From the NCBI GenBank assembly GCA_964559175.1, contig CAZLGT010000021.1:1-64000 (forward strand): 64,000 nucleotides of DNA, in the 5' to 3' direction. The DNA is from Mariniphaga sp964559175. Lineage in GTDB: Bacteria; Bacteroidota; Bacteroidia; Bacteroidales; Prolixibacteraceae. Below are positions 35,401-43,894 of the stretch, in pieces. The first letter of the stretch is position 1; each line of letters begins with the position of its first letter. Below the pieces are notes generated by a model. That model saw only the letters and a program-made list of their open reading frames with translations, ran no database searches and was not told where the DNA came from. Made by a program: the position numbers and the translations under genes.

Positions 35401-36861
35401 TCAGCCCATAATCATTCCGATAATTGTTGCGCTCATCAGCGAAGCCAGCGTACCTGCAATTAACGCGGGCACTCCATATTTTGAAAGTAAAACCCGCCGG
35501 CCCGGTGCCAATGCACCAATGCCGCCAATCTGAATTCCTATGGAAGAAAAGTTGGCAAAACCGCATAAAATATAGGTAGCCATAATAATGGATTTGGGAT
35601 GCGTAAAAGCTGCCGTGGTTTTCAGTTCGGCCAAACTGATGTAGCCAATAAATTCAGTAAGTATAAGTTTTTCACCCAGCAGCCTTCCTACAACAATAAT
35701 GTCTTCGGCTCCCACCCCTATGAGCCACATGAGGGGTGCGAAAGTGTAGCCCAAAATAAATTGAAGTGAAAGTCCTTCGTACCGTCCGTTCGTTCCTTCT
35801 GCAATTATTTCATTTAAAGTAGTCCACTGCCCTATTTTCCCAATAATGAAATTGAACATGGCTATAAAAGCAATAAAGGTAAGCAGCATAGCCGCCACAT
35901 TCACAGCCAGTTTTACGCCTTCGCTGGTTCCGTTAGTAATGGCATCGAGTACATTGCTGCCAATTTTCTCTTTGCTTACCTCAATTTGTTTGTTGATGGC
36001 TTCGGTGGGTGGAACCAGCATTTTTGAAAACACAATGGCAGCAGGAGCAGCCATTACCGAGGCAGCCAGCAGATGTTTGGCAAATTCCAGCCGCATTTGT
36101 GGATCGTTGCCACCCAGCAAAGCAATATAGGCAGCCAGCACACCCCCGGCCATAGTGGCCATACCACCCGACATCACAAGAAGAATTTCCGATTTGCTCA
36201 TTTTTTCGAGGTAAGCTTTAATCATCAGTGGCGACTCGGTTTGTCCCAGAAAAATATTTCCGGCCACCGAAAGTGCTTCAGCTCCTGAAATTTTAAGTGC
36301 TTTTGTAAACAGCCACGCCAGACCGTAAACCACTTTCTGAATAATTCCCCAGTAAAACAACAGACTGGTTAACGCCGAAAAGAAAATGATGGTGGGTAAA
36401 ACCTGGAAAAGAAAAATAAATCCGTAAGTGTCGGCGTTCATTAAATCGCCCAGCAGAAACTCACTACCGGCTTTGGTAAAATCGAGAATTTTTACAAAAA
36501 TCTGTCCGAAAAGTTCAAATCCGTTTCTTACGAAGGGTACATAAAGCACCCCAATAGCCAGCAAAACCTGAATGAACAGCCCCGTAGCAACGGTTCGCCA
36601 GGGAATATTTTTACGGTTGGTACTCAAAACAAATCCCAGCATCAGCAGAACAGACATACCAAGCATTCCGCGCAACAAAGTACTCAACGAAAAATTGCTT
36701 TCCAGTTCTTTATCAGGCAAAATTACCGAAGTTTCTGAAGAATAATCTTCCACCAGAACAGGCCTGTCATCATTTGTATCGGGTTCAGGTTGCTGTGCCA
36801 TTGCAGGCTGAAAAAAGAAAATGCCGGCACATAAGACCAGCAGGGCAAGGAATTTATTCAT
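35401..36861 (-). CDS. Concentrative nucleoside transporter (NupC/CNT family)
   Basis: A 486-residue sodium- or proton-coupled nucleoside importer. A signal-peptide-like start (ending AMAQQ) and a short periplasmic linker precede the membrane domain, as in other Bacteroidota members. CNT motifs visible are LLGDLM, FIFLFQVLPTIIFFSAL, GQTESPLMIKAYL and the C-terminal GFANFSSIGIQIGGIGALAPGRR. It follows the DUF151 gene by 9 bp, suggesting an operon. Confidence 0.9.
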   Translation of the reverse strand: MNKFLALLVLCAGIFFFQPAMAQQPEPDTNDDRPVLVEDYSSETSVILPDKELESNFSLSTLLRGMLGMSVLLMLGFVLSTNRKNIPWRTVATGLFIQVLLAIGVLYVPFVRNGFELFGQIFVKILDFTKAGSEFLLGDLMNADTYGFIFLFQVLPTIIFFSALTSLLFYWGIIQKVVYGLAWLFTKALKISGAEALSVAGNIFLGQTESPLMIKAYLEKMSKSEILLVMSGGMATMAGGVLAAYIALLGGNDPQMRLEFAKHLLAASVMAAPAAIVFSKMLVPPTEAINKQIEVSKEKIGSNVLDAITNGTSEGVKLAVNVAAMLLTFIAFIAMFNFIIGKIGQWTTLNEIIAEGTNGRYEGLSLQFILGYTFAPLMWLIGVGAEDIIVVGRLLGEKLILTEFIGYISLAELKTTAAFTHPKSIIMATYILCGFANFSSIGIQIGGIGALAPGRRVLLSKYGVPALIAGTLASLMSATIIGMIMG

Positions 36862-36870
36862 CTTTTCCAG

Positions 36871-37464
36871 TTAATTTTTCTTTCGGTTATCAATCTCGTC
36901 ACGAAGTACTGAAGCCTTTTCATAATCTTCGTTTTGCACGGCATCATTGAGCATTTCTTCCAGCTCCTGTAATGTGTAGCGTGAAAATGGATTTGACTCG
37001 GAGGAGCCTGGTTTTTTTCCGGCTTTACCTGTATCAGACGGTTTGGCTTCATCGCCTTCAAGCACAATACCGGCTTTGTTAAGAATGTCTTCTGTCGTGT
37101 AAATCGGGCATCTAAAACGAAGCGCTAGGGCTACGGCATCAGAAGTTCGTGAATCGATCTTTACCTCCTGCCCGTTCATTTCACATAGCAGTTCAGAATA
37201 AAATATTCCTTCCTCCAGTTTATGAATAACCACCTCGAGAAGGACAATATTAAATGCCCGGGCAATATTTTTAATTAAATCGTGGGTTAAAGGGCGCGGA
37301 GGTTTCAACCCCTCCAGCTGAATGGCAATAGCCTGCGCTTCAACCGGCCCGATAATAATCGGAATTCTTCTGTCTCCGTTCTCTTCCGATAAAACCAAAG
37401 CGTAAGCGCCTGACTGCGTTTGGCTTACTGATAGTCCCAGAATATTCAGTCGTATTTTTTGCAT
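36871..37464 (-). CDS. Bifunctional nuclease family protein (DUF151) with UVR motif
   Basis: About 197 residues. The N-terminal DUF151 domain (IRLNILGLS ... IPIIIGPVEAQAIA ... SRTSDAVALALR) belongs to a family described as nucleases acting on RNA and DNA. A C-terminal UVR-like helical pair (LQELEEMLNDAVQNEDYEKA) is the UvrB/UvrC contact motif. A Lys/Gly/Ser-rich linker joins the two. The ATG giving MQKIRLN is preferred; a second ATG lies 9 nt upstream. It probably drives the nucleoside transporter gene as well. Confidence 0.85.
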   Translation of the reverse strand: MQKIRLNILGLSVSQTQSGAYALVLSEENGDRRIPIIIGPVEAQAIAIQLEGLKPPRPLTHDLIKNIARAFNIVLLEVVIHKLEEGIFYSELLCEMNGQEVKIDSRTSDAVALALRFRCPIYTTEDILNKAGIVLEGDEAKPSDTGKAGKKPGSSESNPFSRYTLQELEEMLNDAVQNEDYEKASVLRDEIDNRKKN

Positions 37465-37494
37465 TCCTCCCAAGTCTGGTTTTTATTGTGAAAA

Positions 37495-37502
37495 CAAATA
37501 TA
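37495..37502 (-). promoter_or_regulatory. -7 promoter box of the DUF151-nucleoside transporter operon
   Basis: Minus-strand TATATTTG matches TAnnTTTG, about 30 nt before the start; no -33 box found. Confidence 0.4.
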
Positions 37503-37601
37503 ACAATCATTTTGGGATTAGATCGGAAATTGCGGTTTGTTTTCATTTTGTAAATACTGGCTTAAAAATGTGAATGTTTTGGGAAAATAATTCACCCTGC
37601 A

Positions 37602-37632
37602 TTTGCCAATGTATTAAAAATAACTACTTTTG
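37602..37632 (+). promoter_or_regulatory. Promoter of rplU-rpmA
   Basis: TTTG (37602-37605), exactly 19 nt, then TACTTTTG (37625-37632): a perfect Bacteroidota promoter. Confidence 0.85.
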
Positions 37633-37649
37633 CAGTCCGAAAAATTTGA

Positions 37650-37698
37650 ACCGGTCAGGCTCAACAAGAGGAAACAAGAGCGTTTCCCGCCTCCCGGT
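37650..37698 (+). promoter_or_regulatory. Structured 5' leader of rplU (possible autoregulatory element)
   Basis: Within the ~85-nt leader an outer stem ACCGG (37650-37654)/CCGGT (37694-37698) encloses an inner stem GGAAAC (37670-37675)/GTTTCC (37682-37687). Ribosomal protein operons often control themselves through such leaders; I do not recognise a named motif. Confidence 0.45.
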
Positions 37699-37720
37699 GT
37701 AACATTAAAAAGTTGAAATT

Positions 37721-38032
37721 ATGTACGCGATTGTTGAGATTGCCGGACAGCAGTTTAAAGTTGAAAAAGAAAAGAAACTGTATGTTCAATTGCTTGAAGC
37801 CGCTGAAGGCGACTCGGTTGACTTTGACAAGGTTTTGCTTGTTGACAACGACGGCCAGGTGGCCGTAGGTACCCCCACCGTTAACGGTGCGAAAGTAACA
37901 GCCAAAGTGCTGGAACATGTAAAAGGCGACAAAGTGCTGGTATTTAAAAAGAAACGGAGAAAAGGCTACAAAAAACTAAACGGCCACCGTCAGCAGTTCA
38001 CGCAGATTCAAATTGAAAACATTGTTGGATAA
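37721..38032 (+). CDS. rplU: 50S ribosomal protein L21
   Basis: A 103-residue large-subunit protein binding 23S rRNA. It opens with MYAIVEIAGQQFKVEK and has the central VDFDKVLLV and the C-terminal KKRRKGYKKLNGHRQQFTQI segment typical of L21. It pairs with L27 downstream, 17 bp apart, as in most bacteria. Confidence 0.97.
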   Translation: MYAIVEIAGQQFKVEKEKKLYVQLLEAAEGDSVDFDKVLLVDNDGQVAVGTPTVNGAKVTAKVLEHVKGDKVLVFKKKRRKGYKKLNGHRQQFTQIQIENIVG

Positions 38033-38049
38033 CTAAAAAATAAATTACC

Positions 38050-38775
38050 ATGGCTCATAAAAAAGGTGTAGGTAGTTCGAAAAACGGACGCGAATCGGAA
38101 AGCAAACGACTTGGAGTAAAAATTTACGGAGGTCAGTATGCAAAAGCTGGTAATATTTTAGTTCGCCAGCGAGGAACACAACATTACCCGGGCGAAAATG
38201 TGGGAATAGGAAAAGACCATACTCTGTTTGCACTTATCGACGGAACCGTAATGTTTCAGAAAAAAAGGAAAAACCGCTCATACATATCGGTTGAACCTGT
38301 GATGGATGTTGATGTGGCAGTTGCCGAAGCACCGGCTACGGTTATTGAAGAAAAACCGAAAGCCAAAACTGAATCTGCAAAAGCAGAGAAAGTGGCAGCT
38401 AAAGTTAAAACAGAAACTGCCGAAGCACCGTCAACGATTTCTGAAGAAAAACCGAAAGCCAAAGCTGAACCTGCAAAAGCAGAAAAAGTGGCCGCGAAGG
38501 TTGAAACAGAAGTTGCCGAAGCGGACGATCTGAAAAAAATTGAAGGTATCGGACCAAAAATTGCCGAAATTTTCAACGAGTCAGGAATCAATACGTATGC
38601 TGAACTGGCAGATGCATCCGAAGAAAAACTGAAAGAAATTCTGGCCGATGCCGGAAGTCGTTATGCTTCAAAAAATCCTTCCACCTGGCCGCAGCAGGCT
38701 AAACTGGCTGCCGATGGGAACTGGGATGAACTGAAAGAACTTCAGGATCACCTGAAAGGCGGCATCGAACAATAA
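38050..38775 (+). CDS. rpmA: 50S ribosomal protein L27 with C-terminal repeat linker and HhH domain
   Basis: Residues 1-85 are a normal L27 (MAHKKGVGSSKNGRES, QRGTQHYPGENVG), the tRNA-contacting protein of the peptidyl-transferase site. Unusually the protein is 241 residues long. Residues 93-156 are two near-identical 32-residue Lys/Glu/Ala-rich repeats, and 157-241 form a helix-hairpin-helix domain (LKKIEGIGPKIAEIFNESG). I recall comparable tails on Bacteroidota L21, but here the tail is on L27. It could aid RNA binding or ribosome assembly. A strong terminator follows. Confidence 0.92.
   Translation: MAHKKGVGSSKNGRESESKRLGVKIYGGQYAKAGNILVRQRGTQHYPGENVGIGKDHTLFALIDGTVMFQKKRKNRSYISVEPVMDVDVAVAEAPATVIEEKPKAKTESAKAEKVAAKVKTETAEAPSTISEEKPKAKAEPAKAEKVAAKVETEVAEADDLKKIEGIGPKIAEIFNESGINTYAELADASEEKLKEILADAGSRYASKNPSTWPQQAKLAADGNWDELKELQDHLKGGIEQ
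38326..38517 (+). repeat. 96-nt in-frame tandem repeat inside rpmA
   Basis: 38326-38421 and 38422-38517 are exact-length tandem copies with scattered substitutions, encoding the 32-residue linker repeat. Confidence 0.85.
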
Positions 38776-38801
38776 GCTGCTTATAATATTACATTTGAGA
38801 A

Positions 38802-38835
38802 AATCTCCTGTTGTTGTCAGCAGGAGATTTTTTTG
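38802..38835 (+). terminator. Intrinsic terminator of rplU-rpmA
   Basis: AATCTCCTG (38802-38810) pairs with CAGGAGATT (38821-38829) and is followed by a T-run. Confidence 0.85.
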
Positions 38836-38859
38836 TAAGTTTGTTTCAAATGAATTGCT

Positions 38860-39102
38860 ATGACCATCACAATTGAAAATAACATTCTGGATGAAGTAGG
38901 ATTAAGCAAATCTGAAATTCTAATTGAGTTGGCCGTCTCGCTATATAAAAGAGGCATTCTCTCAATTGGACAAGCCAGCGAGCTCGCTTCAGTAAAACAA
39001 ATCGAACTAAGAAGAGAATTGGGAAAGAGAGATGAGTCTATCAACTACAACACCGAAGATTTAGAAGAAGATTTGGAGGTATTAAAAAATTTTAAAAAAT
39101 AG
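38860..39102 (+). CDS. UPF0175 family antitoxin-like protein
   Basis: An 80-residue protein matching UPF0175: LSKSEILIELAVSLYKRGILSIGQASELA, a helix-turn-helix-like core, then an acidic tail. These proteins are commonly encoded before DUF3368 PIN toxins and are taken as their antitoxins. The partner starts 4 bp after the stop. Confidence 0.8.
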   Translation: MTITIENNILDEVGLSKSEILIELAVSLYKRGILSIGQASELASVKQIELRRELGKRDESINYNTEDLEEDLEVLKNFKK

Positions 39103-39106
39103 TCCT

Positions 39107-39592
39107 GTGGTTGTAGTTGCCGACAGTTCAGTTATTACAGGTTTACTGGCATTAAGCAGAATAAAATTGCTCCATTTTCTTTTTGGTCAGGTTTTAATGT
39201 CTCACTCTGTATTCAAAGAACTTTCATCACTCAAAAACTTCGGATACGATATAGAAAAGTTGAATCAGTCCTGGATTAAAATCACTCAAATTGAAAATAT
39301 TGAAAAAAGGAATATCTTATTAAAACGACTTGATTTAGGTGAAGCTGATTCCATTATTTTGGCTATTGAAAAAAACTCTGACTTTCTTTTAATGGATGAA
39401 AGAAAAGGAAGAAAAATAGCCAAAGAAATCGGACTTCAGGTTGTTGGTTTAATAGGGATTCTTATTCAGGCAAAAAAGAACGGATTGATTCCAAATTTAA
39501 AATCGGATTTGCAATTCTTATCTTCAAAATTAGAGTTTAGAATGAGCAATCAATTAATTGAAAGAGCCTTAAGAGAGGTTGGAGAAATGTGA
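39107..39592 (+). CDS. DUF3368 PIN-domain toxin
   Basis: A 161-residue PIN-type RNase candidate. Acidic metal ligands are seen at D6 (VVADSS), E38, E79 and D81 (GEADSI) and D97 (MDERKG). The start is GTG, 4 bp after the UPF0175 gene; no earlier ATG fits. The pair sits between two essential translation genes, rpmA and serS, a typical parking place for a small toxin-antitoxin module. Confidence 0.8.
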   Translation: MVVVADSSVITGLLALSRIKLLHFLFGQVLMSHSVFKELSSLKNFGYDIEKLNQSWIKITQIENIEKRNILLKRLDLGEADSIILAIEKNSDFLLMDERKGRKIAKEIGLQVVGLIGILIQAKKNGLIPNLKSDLQFLSSKLEFRMSNQLIERALREVGEM

Positions 39593-39660
39593 GGTTTATT
39601 CATTTAATGTAGTTCTTGAATAAAAAGTCGTTGCCTCCTCAATCAATAAAATTCATTTAT

Positions 39661-39668
39661 TAGCTTTG
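39661..39668 (+). promoter_or_regulatory. -7 promoter box of serS
   Basis: TAGCTTTG, 20 nt before the ATG, fits TAnnTTTG; no -33 TTTG at proper spacing. Confidence 0.45.
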
Positions 39669-39688
39669 CACCTTCAAATCAAAAAAAT

Positions 39689-40960
39689 ATGCTTAACCTG
39701 AAATTTATACAGGATTGCCCGGAAGTGGTAATTGAAAAACTGAAGAAGAAAAATTTTGACGCTACAGAAATCGTCAACAGCATTGTTGACTTGTACCGGC
39801 GGAAAAATGAAGCGCAGCAAAAGGCTGAACAGGCCAAAGCCGAAATGAATAAAATTTCGAGGGAAATCGGGAACCTGTTTCGCGAAGGGAAAAAAGAGGA
39901 AGCCGATGCTGCCAAAGCCCGTACTTCAGAATTGAAAGATACCATAAAACAACTGGACGGGCAGTTTGCCGAGATTGAAAAGAAAGTGGCCGAACTGCAG
40001 ATTCAGTTACCAAACCTGCCACACGTATCAGTTCCGCCAGGGAAAGGAGCCGAAGATAATGAGGTAGTGAAATCAGCTGGTGAAATTCCGCAGCTTGATG
40101 AAAACGCACTTCCTCACTGGGACCTCGCACAAAAATACAAACTAATCGATTTTGAACTGGGTGTAAAAATTACCGGTGCCGGTTTTCCGGTTTACCGTGG
40201 AAAAGGGTCGCAACTGCAGCGGGCGCTCATCAATTTTTTTCTGGATGAAAACCGCAGGGCCGGATACGAAGAAATTCAGCCGCCGCTGGTGGTGAATGAA
40301 GATTCAGGTTTTGGCACCGGCCAGTTGCCCGACAAGGAAGGCCAGATGTATCATGTTACGGGCGACAATTTGTATCTGATTCCTACAGCCGAGGTACCGG
40401 TAACCAACATTTACCGCGATGTGATTCTCGACGCCGAAGACCTTCCCGTAAAAAATACGGCCTACAGTGCCTGTTTTCGTCGCGAGGCTGGTTCGTACGG
40501 AAAAGATGTGCGCGGTTTGAACCGTCTCCATCAGTTCGATAAAGTGGAAATTGTGCAGATTTCCCACCCCGAGAAGTCGTATGAAATTCTGGAAGAGATG
40601 GTGAGTCACGTGGCCAGCCTGGTGGAAAAGCTGGAACTGCCTTACCGTATTTTGCGTTTATGTGGCGGCGACATGAGTTTTACTTCGGCGCTTACTTACG
40701 ATTTTGAAGTGTGGTCGGCAGCTCAGCAAAAGTGGCTGGAGGTGAGTTCGGTTTCCAACTTCGATGCATTTCAGGCAAACCGGTTGAAACTGCGTTACCG
40801 CGACGAAAGGTCTAAAAAACCTCAGGTTGCGCACACATTGAACGGCAGTGCCCTCGCGTTGCCCCGCATTGTGGCCGCTTTGCTTGAAAACAACCAAACT
40901 TCGGAAGGAATAAAAATTCCGGCAGCACTTGTGCCTTACACTGGATTTGAGATGATATAA
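39689..40960 (+). CDS. serS: Serine--tRNA ligase
   Basis: A 423-residue class II synthetase charging tRNA-Ser. The N-terminal coiled-coil arm that grips the long variable arm spans about 30-105. Class II motif 2 (CFRREAGSYGKDVRGLNRLHQFDKVE, described here only by its FRREAG start) and motif 3 (NGSALALPRIVAALLEN) are present. Length is normal. Confidence 0.96.
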   Translation: MLNLKFIQDCPEVVIEKLKKKNFDATEIVNSIVDLYRRKNEAQQKAEQAKAEMNKISREIGNLFREGKKEEADAAKARTSELKDTIKQLDGQFAEIEKKVAELQIQLPNLPHVSVPPGKGAEDNEVVKSAGEIPQLDENALPHWDLAQKYKLIDFELGVKITGAGFPVYRGKGSQLQRALINFFLDENRRAGYEEIQPPLVVNEDSGFGTGQLPDKEGQMYHVTGDNLYLIPTAEVPVTNIYRDVILDAEDLPVKNTAYSACFRREAGSYGKDVRGLNRLHQFDKVEIVQISHPEKSYEILEEMVSHVASLVEKLELPYRILRLCGGDMSFTSALTYDFEVWSAAQQKWLEVSSVSNFDAFQANRLKLRYRDERSKKPQVAHTLNGSALALPRIVAALLENNQTSEGIKIPAALVPYTGFEMI

Positions 40961-40984
40961 ATTCGGGTTTTCACGAATTATCCC

Positions 40985-40992
40985 TATTTTTG
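40985..40992 (+). promoter_or_regulatory. -7 promoter box of the CHAD gene
   Basis: TATTTTTG, 22 nt before ATG 41014. TTCG lies at the -33 position (40962-40965), one base off TTTG. It overlaps an alternative TTG start at 40990, which argues against that start. Confidence 0.5.
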
Positions 40993-41013
40993 CCCAAACC
41001 GTTGATAATAAAT

Positions 41014-41880
41014 ATGGTTCAGAACATAGGGAACAGGATAATCCAGACAATTTCTCACCAGGCGGAAAGGGCCGGTTATTTTTGCGCTGCTGAAAATATT
41101 TCTTCAAACCAAAAGGTACACGAACTGCGCCGCGGGTTTAAGCGGTTACGGGCATTGCTTCGGTTTTTTAAAGAAATACCAGACAGTCCGGCTGCCCAGC
41201 TTAATCAGGATATCCGGAATTTTGGAAAATTGCTTGCTCCGCTGCGGGAATCAGCAGTGGATCTGGATATTTTTGACAAAAATATTTCCTCCAACAACCA
41301 TTTACCGGAGAAGAAAATAAGAAATGCCCGCGATCTGCTGGTTCAAAAAAATAAATTGCTGGTTGAACGTGGATTTTTGGAAAACAACCTGCACAATACC
41401 ATCCGCACATTTTTCGATGGATTTGATGAAATCCTCACAAAAAACAACAATGAATTTCCTGTTCGCATTCAGTTTTTCAATGAAGTGAGCCAGTCGTATC
41501 TGAAAAGTATTTCAATTTATCAACAATTACCAGCCCACCCACATCCCGAGGAATGGCACGAATTGCGAAAAAAAATGAAACGATTGTGGTACCAGCTCGA
41601 TTTTATTAAGTTCTTACATCCGCGCTATTTCAAACTGAAAACCGACCAGTTGAACAAAATTACCGACCAGTTGGGCGATGACCACGATTTACATGTATTT
41701 TTAGAAGATTTACTGGCTGAAAGTTACGGGTTCGATCAGGAAGAATTGCGTATTCTTGTTAACCAGACAGAACACCTTTGCGAGTTAAATCAGTTGAAAC
41801 TTCAACCCCGGCTGAAACAATTTTTTACGGCACCGCCCGAAGAGTTTGACCAAAAACTGGAACGTTTTTTCAAGTTGTAA
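41014..41880 (+). CDS. CHAD-domain protein
   Basis: About 288 residues, all helical, with the conserved histidines and basic residues of CHAD: VHELRRGFKRLRALLRFF near the N-terminus and EWHELRKKMKRLWYQL mid-protein, plus GDDHDLHVF. CHAD domains bind polyphosphate; many occur beside CYTH triphosphatases, but here the domain stands alone. The ATG at 41014 is chosen because the upstream TTG lies in the promoter. Confidence 0.85.
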   Translation: MVQNIGNRIIQTISHQAERAGYFCAAENISSNQKVHELRRGFKRLRALLRFFKEIPDSPAAQLNQDIRNFGKLLAPLRESAVDLDIFDKNISSNNHLPEKKIRNARDLLVQKNKLLVERGFLENNLHNTIRTFFDGFDEILTKNNNEFPVRIQFFNEVSQSYLKSISIYQQLPAHPHPEEWHELRKKMKRLWYQLDFIKFLHPRYFKLKTDQLNKITDQLGDDHDLHVFLEDLLAESYGFDQEELRILVNQTEHLCELNQLKLQPRLKQFFTAPPEEFDQKLERFFKL

Positions 41881-42795
41881 TTATTTCATTTTTAGAAATT
41901 GCACTTCTTTGTGCGCGAGAAAACGCCATTTGCCACGTGAAAGATTCTTTTTTGTGAGCCCGGCAAAATATACACGGTCGAGTCTCTTTACCTTGTAGCC
42001 CAGATGTTCGAATATACGCCGTACAATACGGTTGCGGCCCGAGTGAATTTCAATACCGATTTCCGATTTATTGTTTCCGTCGATATAACTAATGGCATCG
42101 GCAGCAATGCGGCCGTCTTCCAGTTCAATGCCTTCGGCAACGAGAAGCATATCGTTTTTGGTGAGCGGTTTATCGAGTGTTACCTGGTAAATTTTTTTGA
42201 TGTTGTGGCTGGGATGTGTCAGCCTGTCGGAAAGCTCGCCATCGTTGGTAAACAGCAACACGCCGGTCGTTGTTTTATCGAGGCGCCCTACCGGGTAAAT
42301 CCGCTCGTCGCAGGCATCTTTTACCAATTCCATTACCGTGCGTTCGGCATGCGGGTCGTCGGTGGTGGTGATAAAATCTTTGGGTTTATTCAGCAGCAGG
42401 TAAACTTTCTTTTCGGCATTTAGTTTTCTGCCGTCGAAACGCACATCGTCGTTCATTTTTACCTTCACACCCAGCTCCGTAACAATATTCCCGTTTACGG
42501 TAACCAAACCGGCCGAAATGTATTTATCGGCTTCACGACGCGAGCAAACACCCGAATTGGCAATAAACCGGTTCAGTCGCATTTCGCCGGTGGTGGCCGT
42601 TTTTTTAGGCCTTTTTCCTGGAAGCGGAACTTCTTTTTTTGGTGCTGATTCAGTTCTCTTTTTAAGCTGAATTACTTTTTTGCCCTCTGCCGGACGGCGC
42701 CCTCCCCTTTGCGGACGTTCCTGTTTCGCTCCAGTTCTTACAGACGGTTTTCTGCTTGCTTTACCTGTGCGGCCTTTACTGAAATTTCTGTTCAT
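41881..42795 (-). CDS. Pseudouridine synthase (RluB/RsuA family)
   Basis: A 304-residue rRNA pseudouridine synthase. Residues 1-70 are an Arg/Lys-rich disordered tail, followed by an S4 RNA-binding domain (about 73-125, MRLNRFIANSGVCSRREAD) and the catalytic domain. The key aspartate is in GRLDKTTTGVLLFTNDG. Sub-family (23S RluB versus 16S RsuA) is set mainly by similarity; RluB is likelier. It abuts the CHAD gene with no gap, convergent. Confidence 0.88.
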   Translation of the reverse strand: MNRNFSKGRTGKASRKPSVRTGAKQERPQRGGRRPAEGKKVIQLKKRTESAPKKEVPLPGKRPKKTATTGEMRLNRFIANSGVCSRREADKYISAGLVTVNGNIVTELGVKVKMNDDVRFDGRKLNAEKKVYLLLNKPKDFITTTDDPHAERTVMELVKDACDERIYPVGRLDKTTTGVLLFTNDGELSDRLTHPSHNIKKIYQVTLDKPLTKNDMLLVAEGIELEDGRIAADAISYIDGNNKSEIGIEIHSGRNRIVRRIFEHLGYKVKRLDRVYFAGLTKKNLSRGKWRFLAHKEVQFLKMK

Positions 42796-42849
42796 GACGA
42801 TTACTCAATTTTTACACAAAGGTCGGAAAAAATAACGAGTAAAAAGGTG

Positions 42850-42880
42850 TTTCAAATCAGTTCAAAATGTTTTACTTTAG
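42850..42880 (+). promoter_or_regulatory. Promoter of the AIM24 gene
   Basis: TTTC (42850-42853), 19 nt, TACTTTAG (42873-42880): each box is one base from consensus. Confidence 0.5.
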
Positions 42881-42908
42881 ACCCAATGAAAATTAAACAC
42901 CAAAAAGT

Positions 42909-43679
42909 ATGCAGTCGCACGAAATTGATTATAAAATTATAGGCCACGACGTTCAACTGGTGGAAGTTGAACTGGACCCGGGTGAAACGGTAATTGCCGA
43001 AGCCGGCGCCATGTTGTATATGGAAGACGGAATAGAATTTACTACCCGAATGGGCGACGGGTCCAATCCCAATGCCGGGTTTTTCGATAAACTGCTGTCA
43101 GCCGGTTCGCGTTTAGTTACAGGCGAATCGTTGTTTTTAACCCATTTTACCAACCAGGGATGGGGTAAAAAGCATGTAGCTTTTTCCGCTCCTTACCCGG
43201 GAACCATTATTCCGCTAAACCTGGGGGCATTGGGCGGGCGGATTATCGTTCAACGCGATGCCTTTTTGTGTGCTGCCATGGGAACAAAAATTTCAGTAAC
43301 ATTCAATCGCAAGCTCGGCGCCGGATTTTTTGGTGGTGAAGGATTTATACTTCAGCAACTGGAAGGCGACGGCAATGCATTTGTTCATGCCGGCGGAACG
43401 GTAATTGAAAGACATCTGAACAACGAAGTACTAAAGGTGGATACCGGTTGTATTGTGGGCTTTGAACCCGGTATCGATTACGACATTCAGCAGGCAGGGA
43501 ATTTGCGTTCCATGGTTTTTGGCGGCGAAGGAATATTTTTGGCCACCTTGCGCGGCACCGGAAAAGTGTGGCTGCAAAGTATGCCCATCCGCAAACTAAT
43601 TCACGAACTGTCGCCACGTGGCGGGAATACCCGCAAGGAAGGACGACCGGGATTGCTCGACAGTTTGCTGGAAAGGTGA
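42909..43679 (+). CDS. TIGR00266/AIM24 family protein
   Basis: A 256-residue beta-rich protein of the AIM24 group, whose bacterial role is unknown. Family traits are EVELDPGETVIAEAGAMLYMEDGIEF at the start (quoted by its VIAEAGAM core), repeated glycine-rich turns, and VDTGCIVGFEPGIDYDI near 180. There is no signal peptide. It is flanked by divergent and convergent neighbours and is probably monocistronic. Confidence 0.82.
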   Translation: MQSHEIDYKIIGHDVQLVEVELDPGETVIAEAGAMLYMEDGIEFTTRMGDGSNPNAGFFDKLLSAGSRLVTGESLFLTHFTNQGWGKKHVAFSAPYPGTIIPLNLGALGGRIIVQRDAFLCAAMGTKISVTFNRKLGAGFFGGEGFILQQLEGDGNAFVHAGGTVIERHLNNEVLKVDTGCIVGFEPGIDYDIQQAGNLRSMVFGGEGIFLATLRGTGKVWLQSMPIRKLIHELSPRGGNTRKEGRPGLLDSLLER

Positions 43680-43894
43680 ACCCAACATGATCTGGAAAAA
43701 TTGGCTGTTGCCATAACTTGAACCTTGAACTTTCAAACTTTGAACTTTGTCCCGATATCTATCCGGATGAACTTTCAACTCTCCTATTCAGCCCCAAAAG
43801 GGATTTCATCCCACGGGGTAAACAGGTGAACTTTAAGTCACCAGCTGAACTACTCTCTTTGAACTTTAAACTTTAAACACTGAACTTTAATCAG
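43680..43894. repeat. Intergenic repeat cluster: GAACTTT words and two palindromic elements
   Basis: No gene. GAACTTT occurs six times. A palindromic element with core TCCCGATATCTATCCGGATGA begins at 43750, with a related copy at 49739. A second nested palindrome runs 43792-43818: CCCC, GGGAT, ATCCC, GGGG in mirrored order. These look like interspersed palindromic elements of the chromosome, possibly serving as a terminator for the converging genes. Confidence 0.55.

Noticed and set aside
40990..41013. TTG start for the CHAD protein
   Set aside because: The codon overlaps the -7 promoter box; ATG 41014 fits better.
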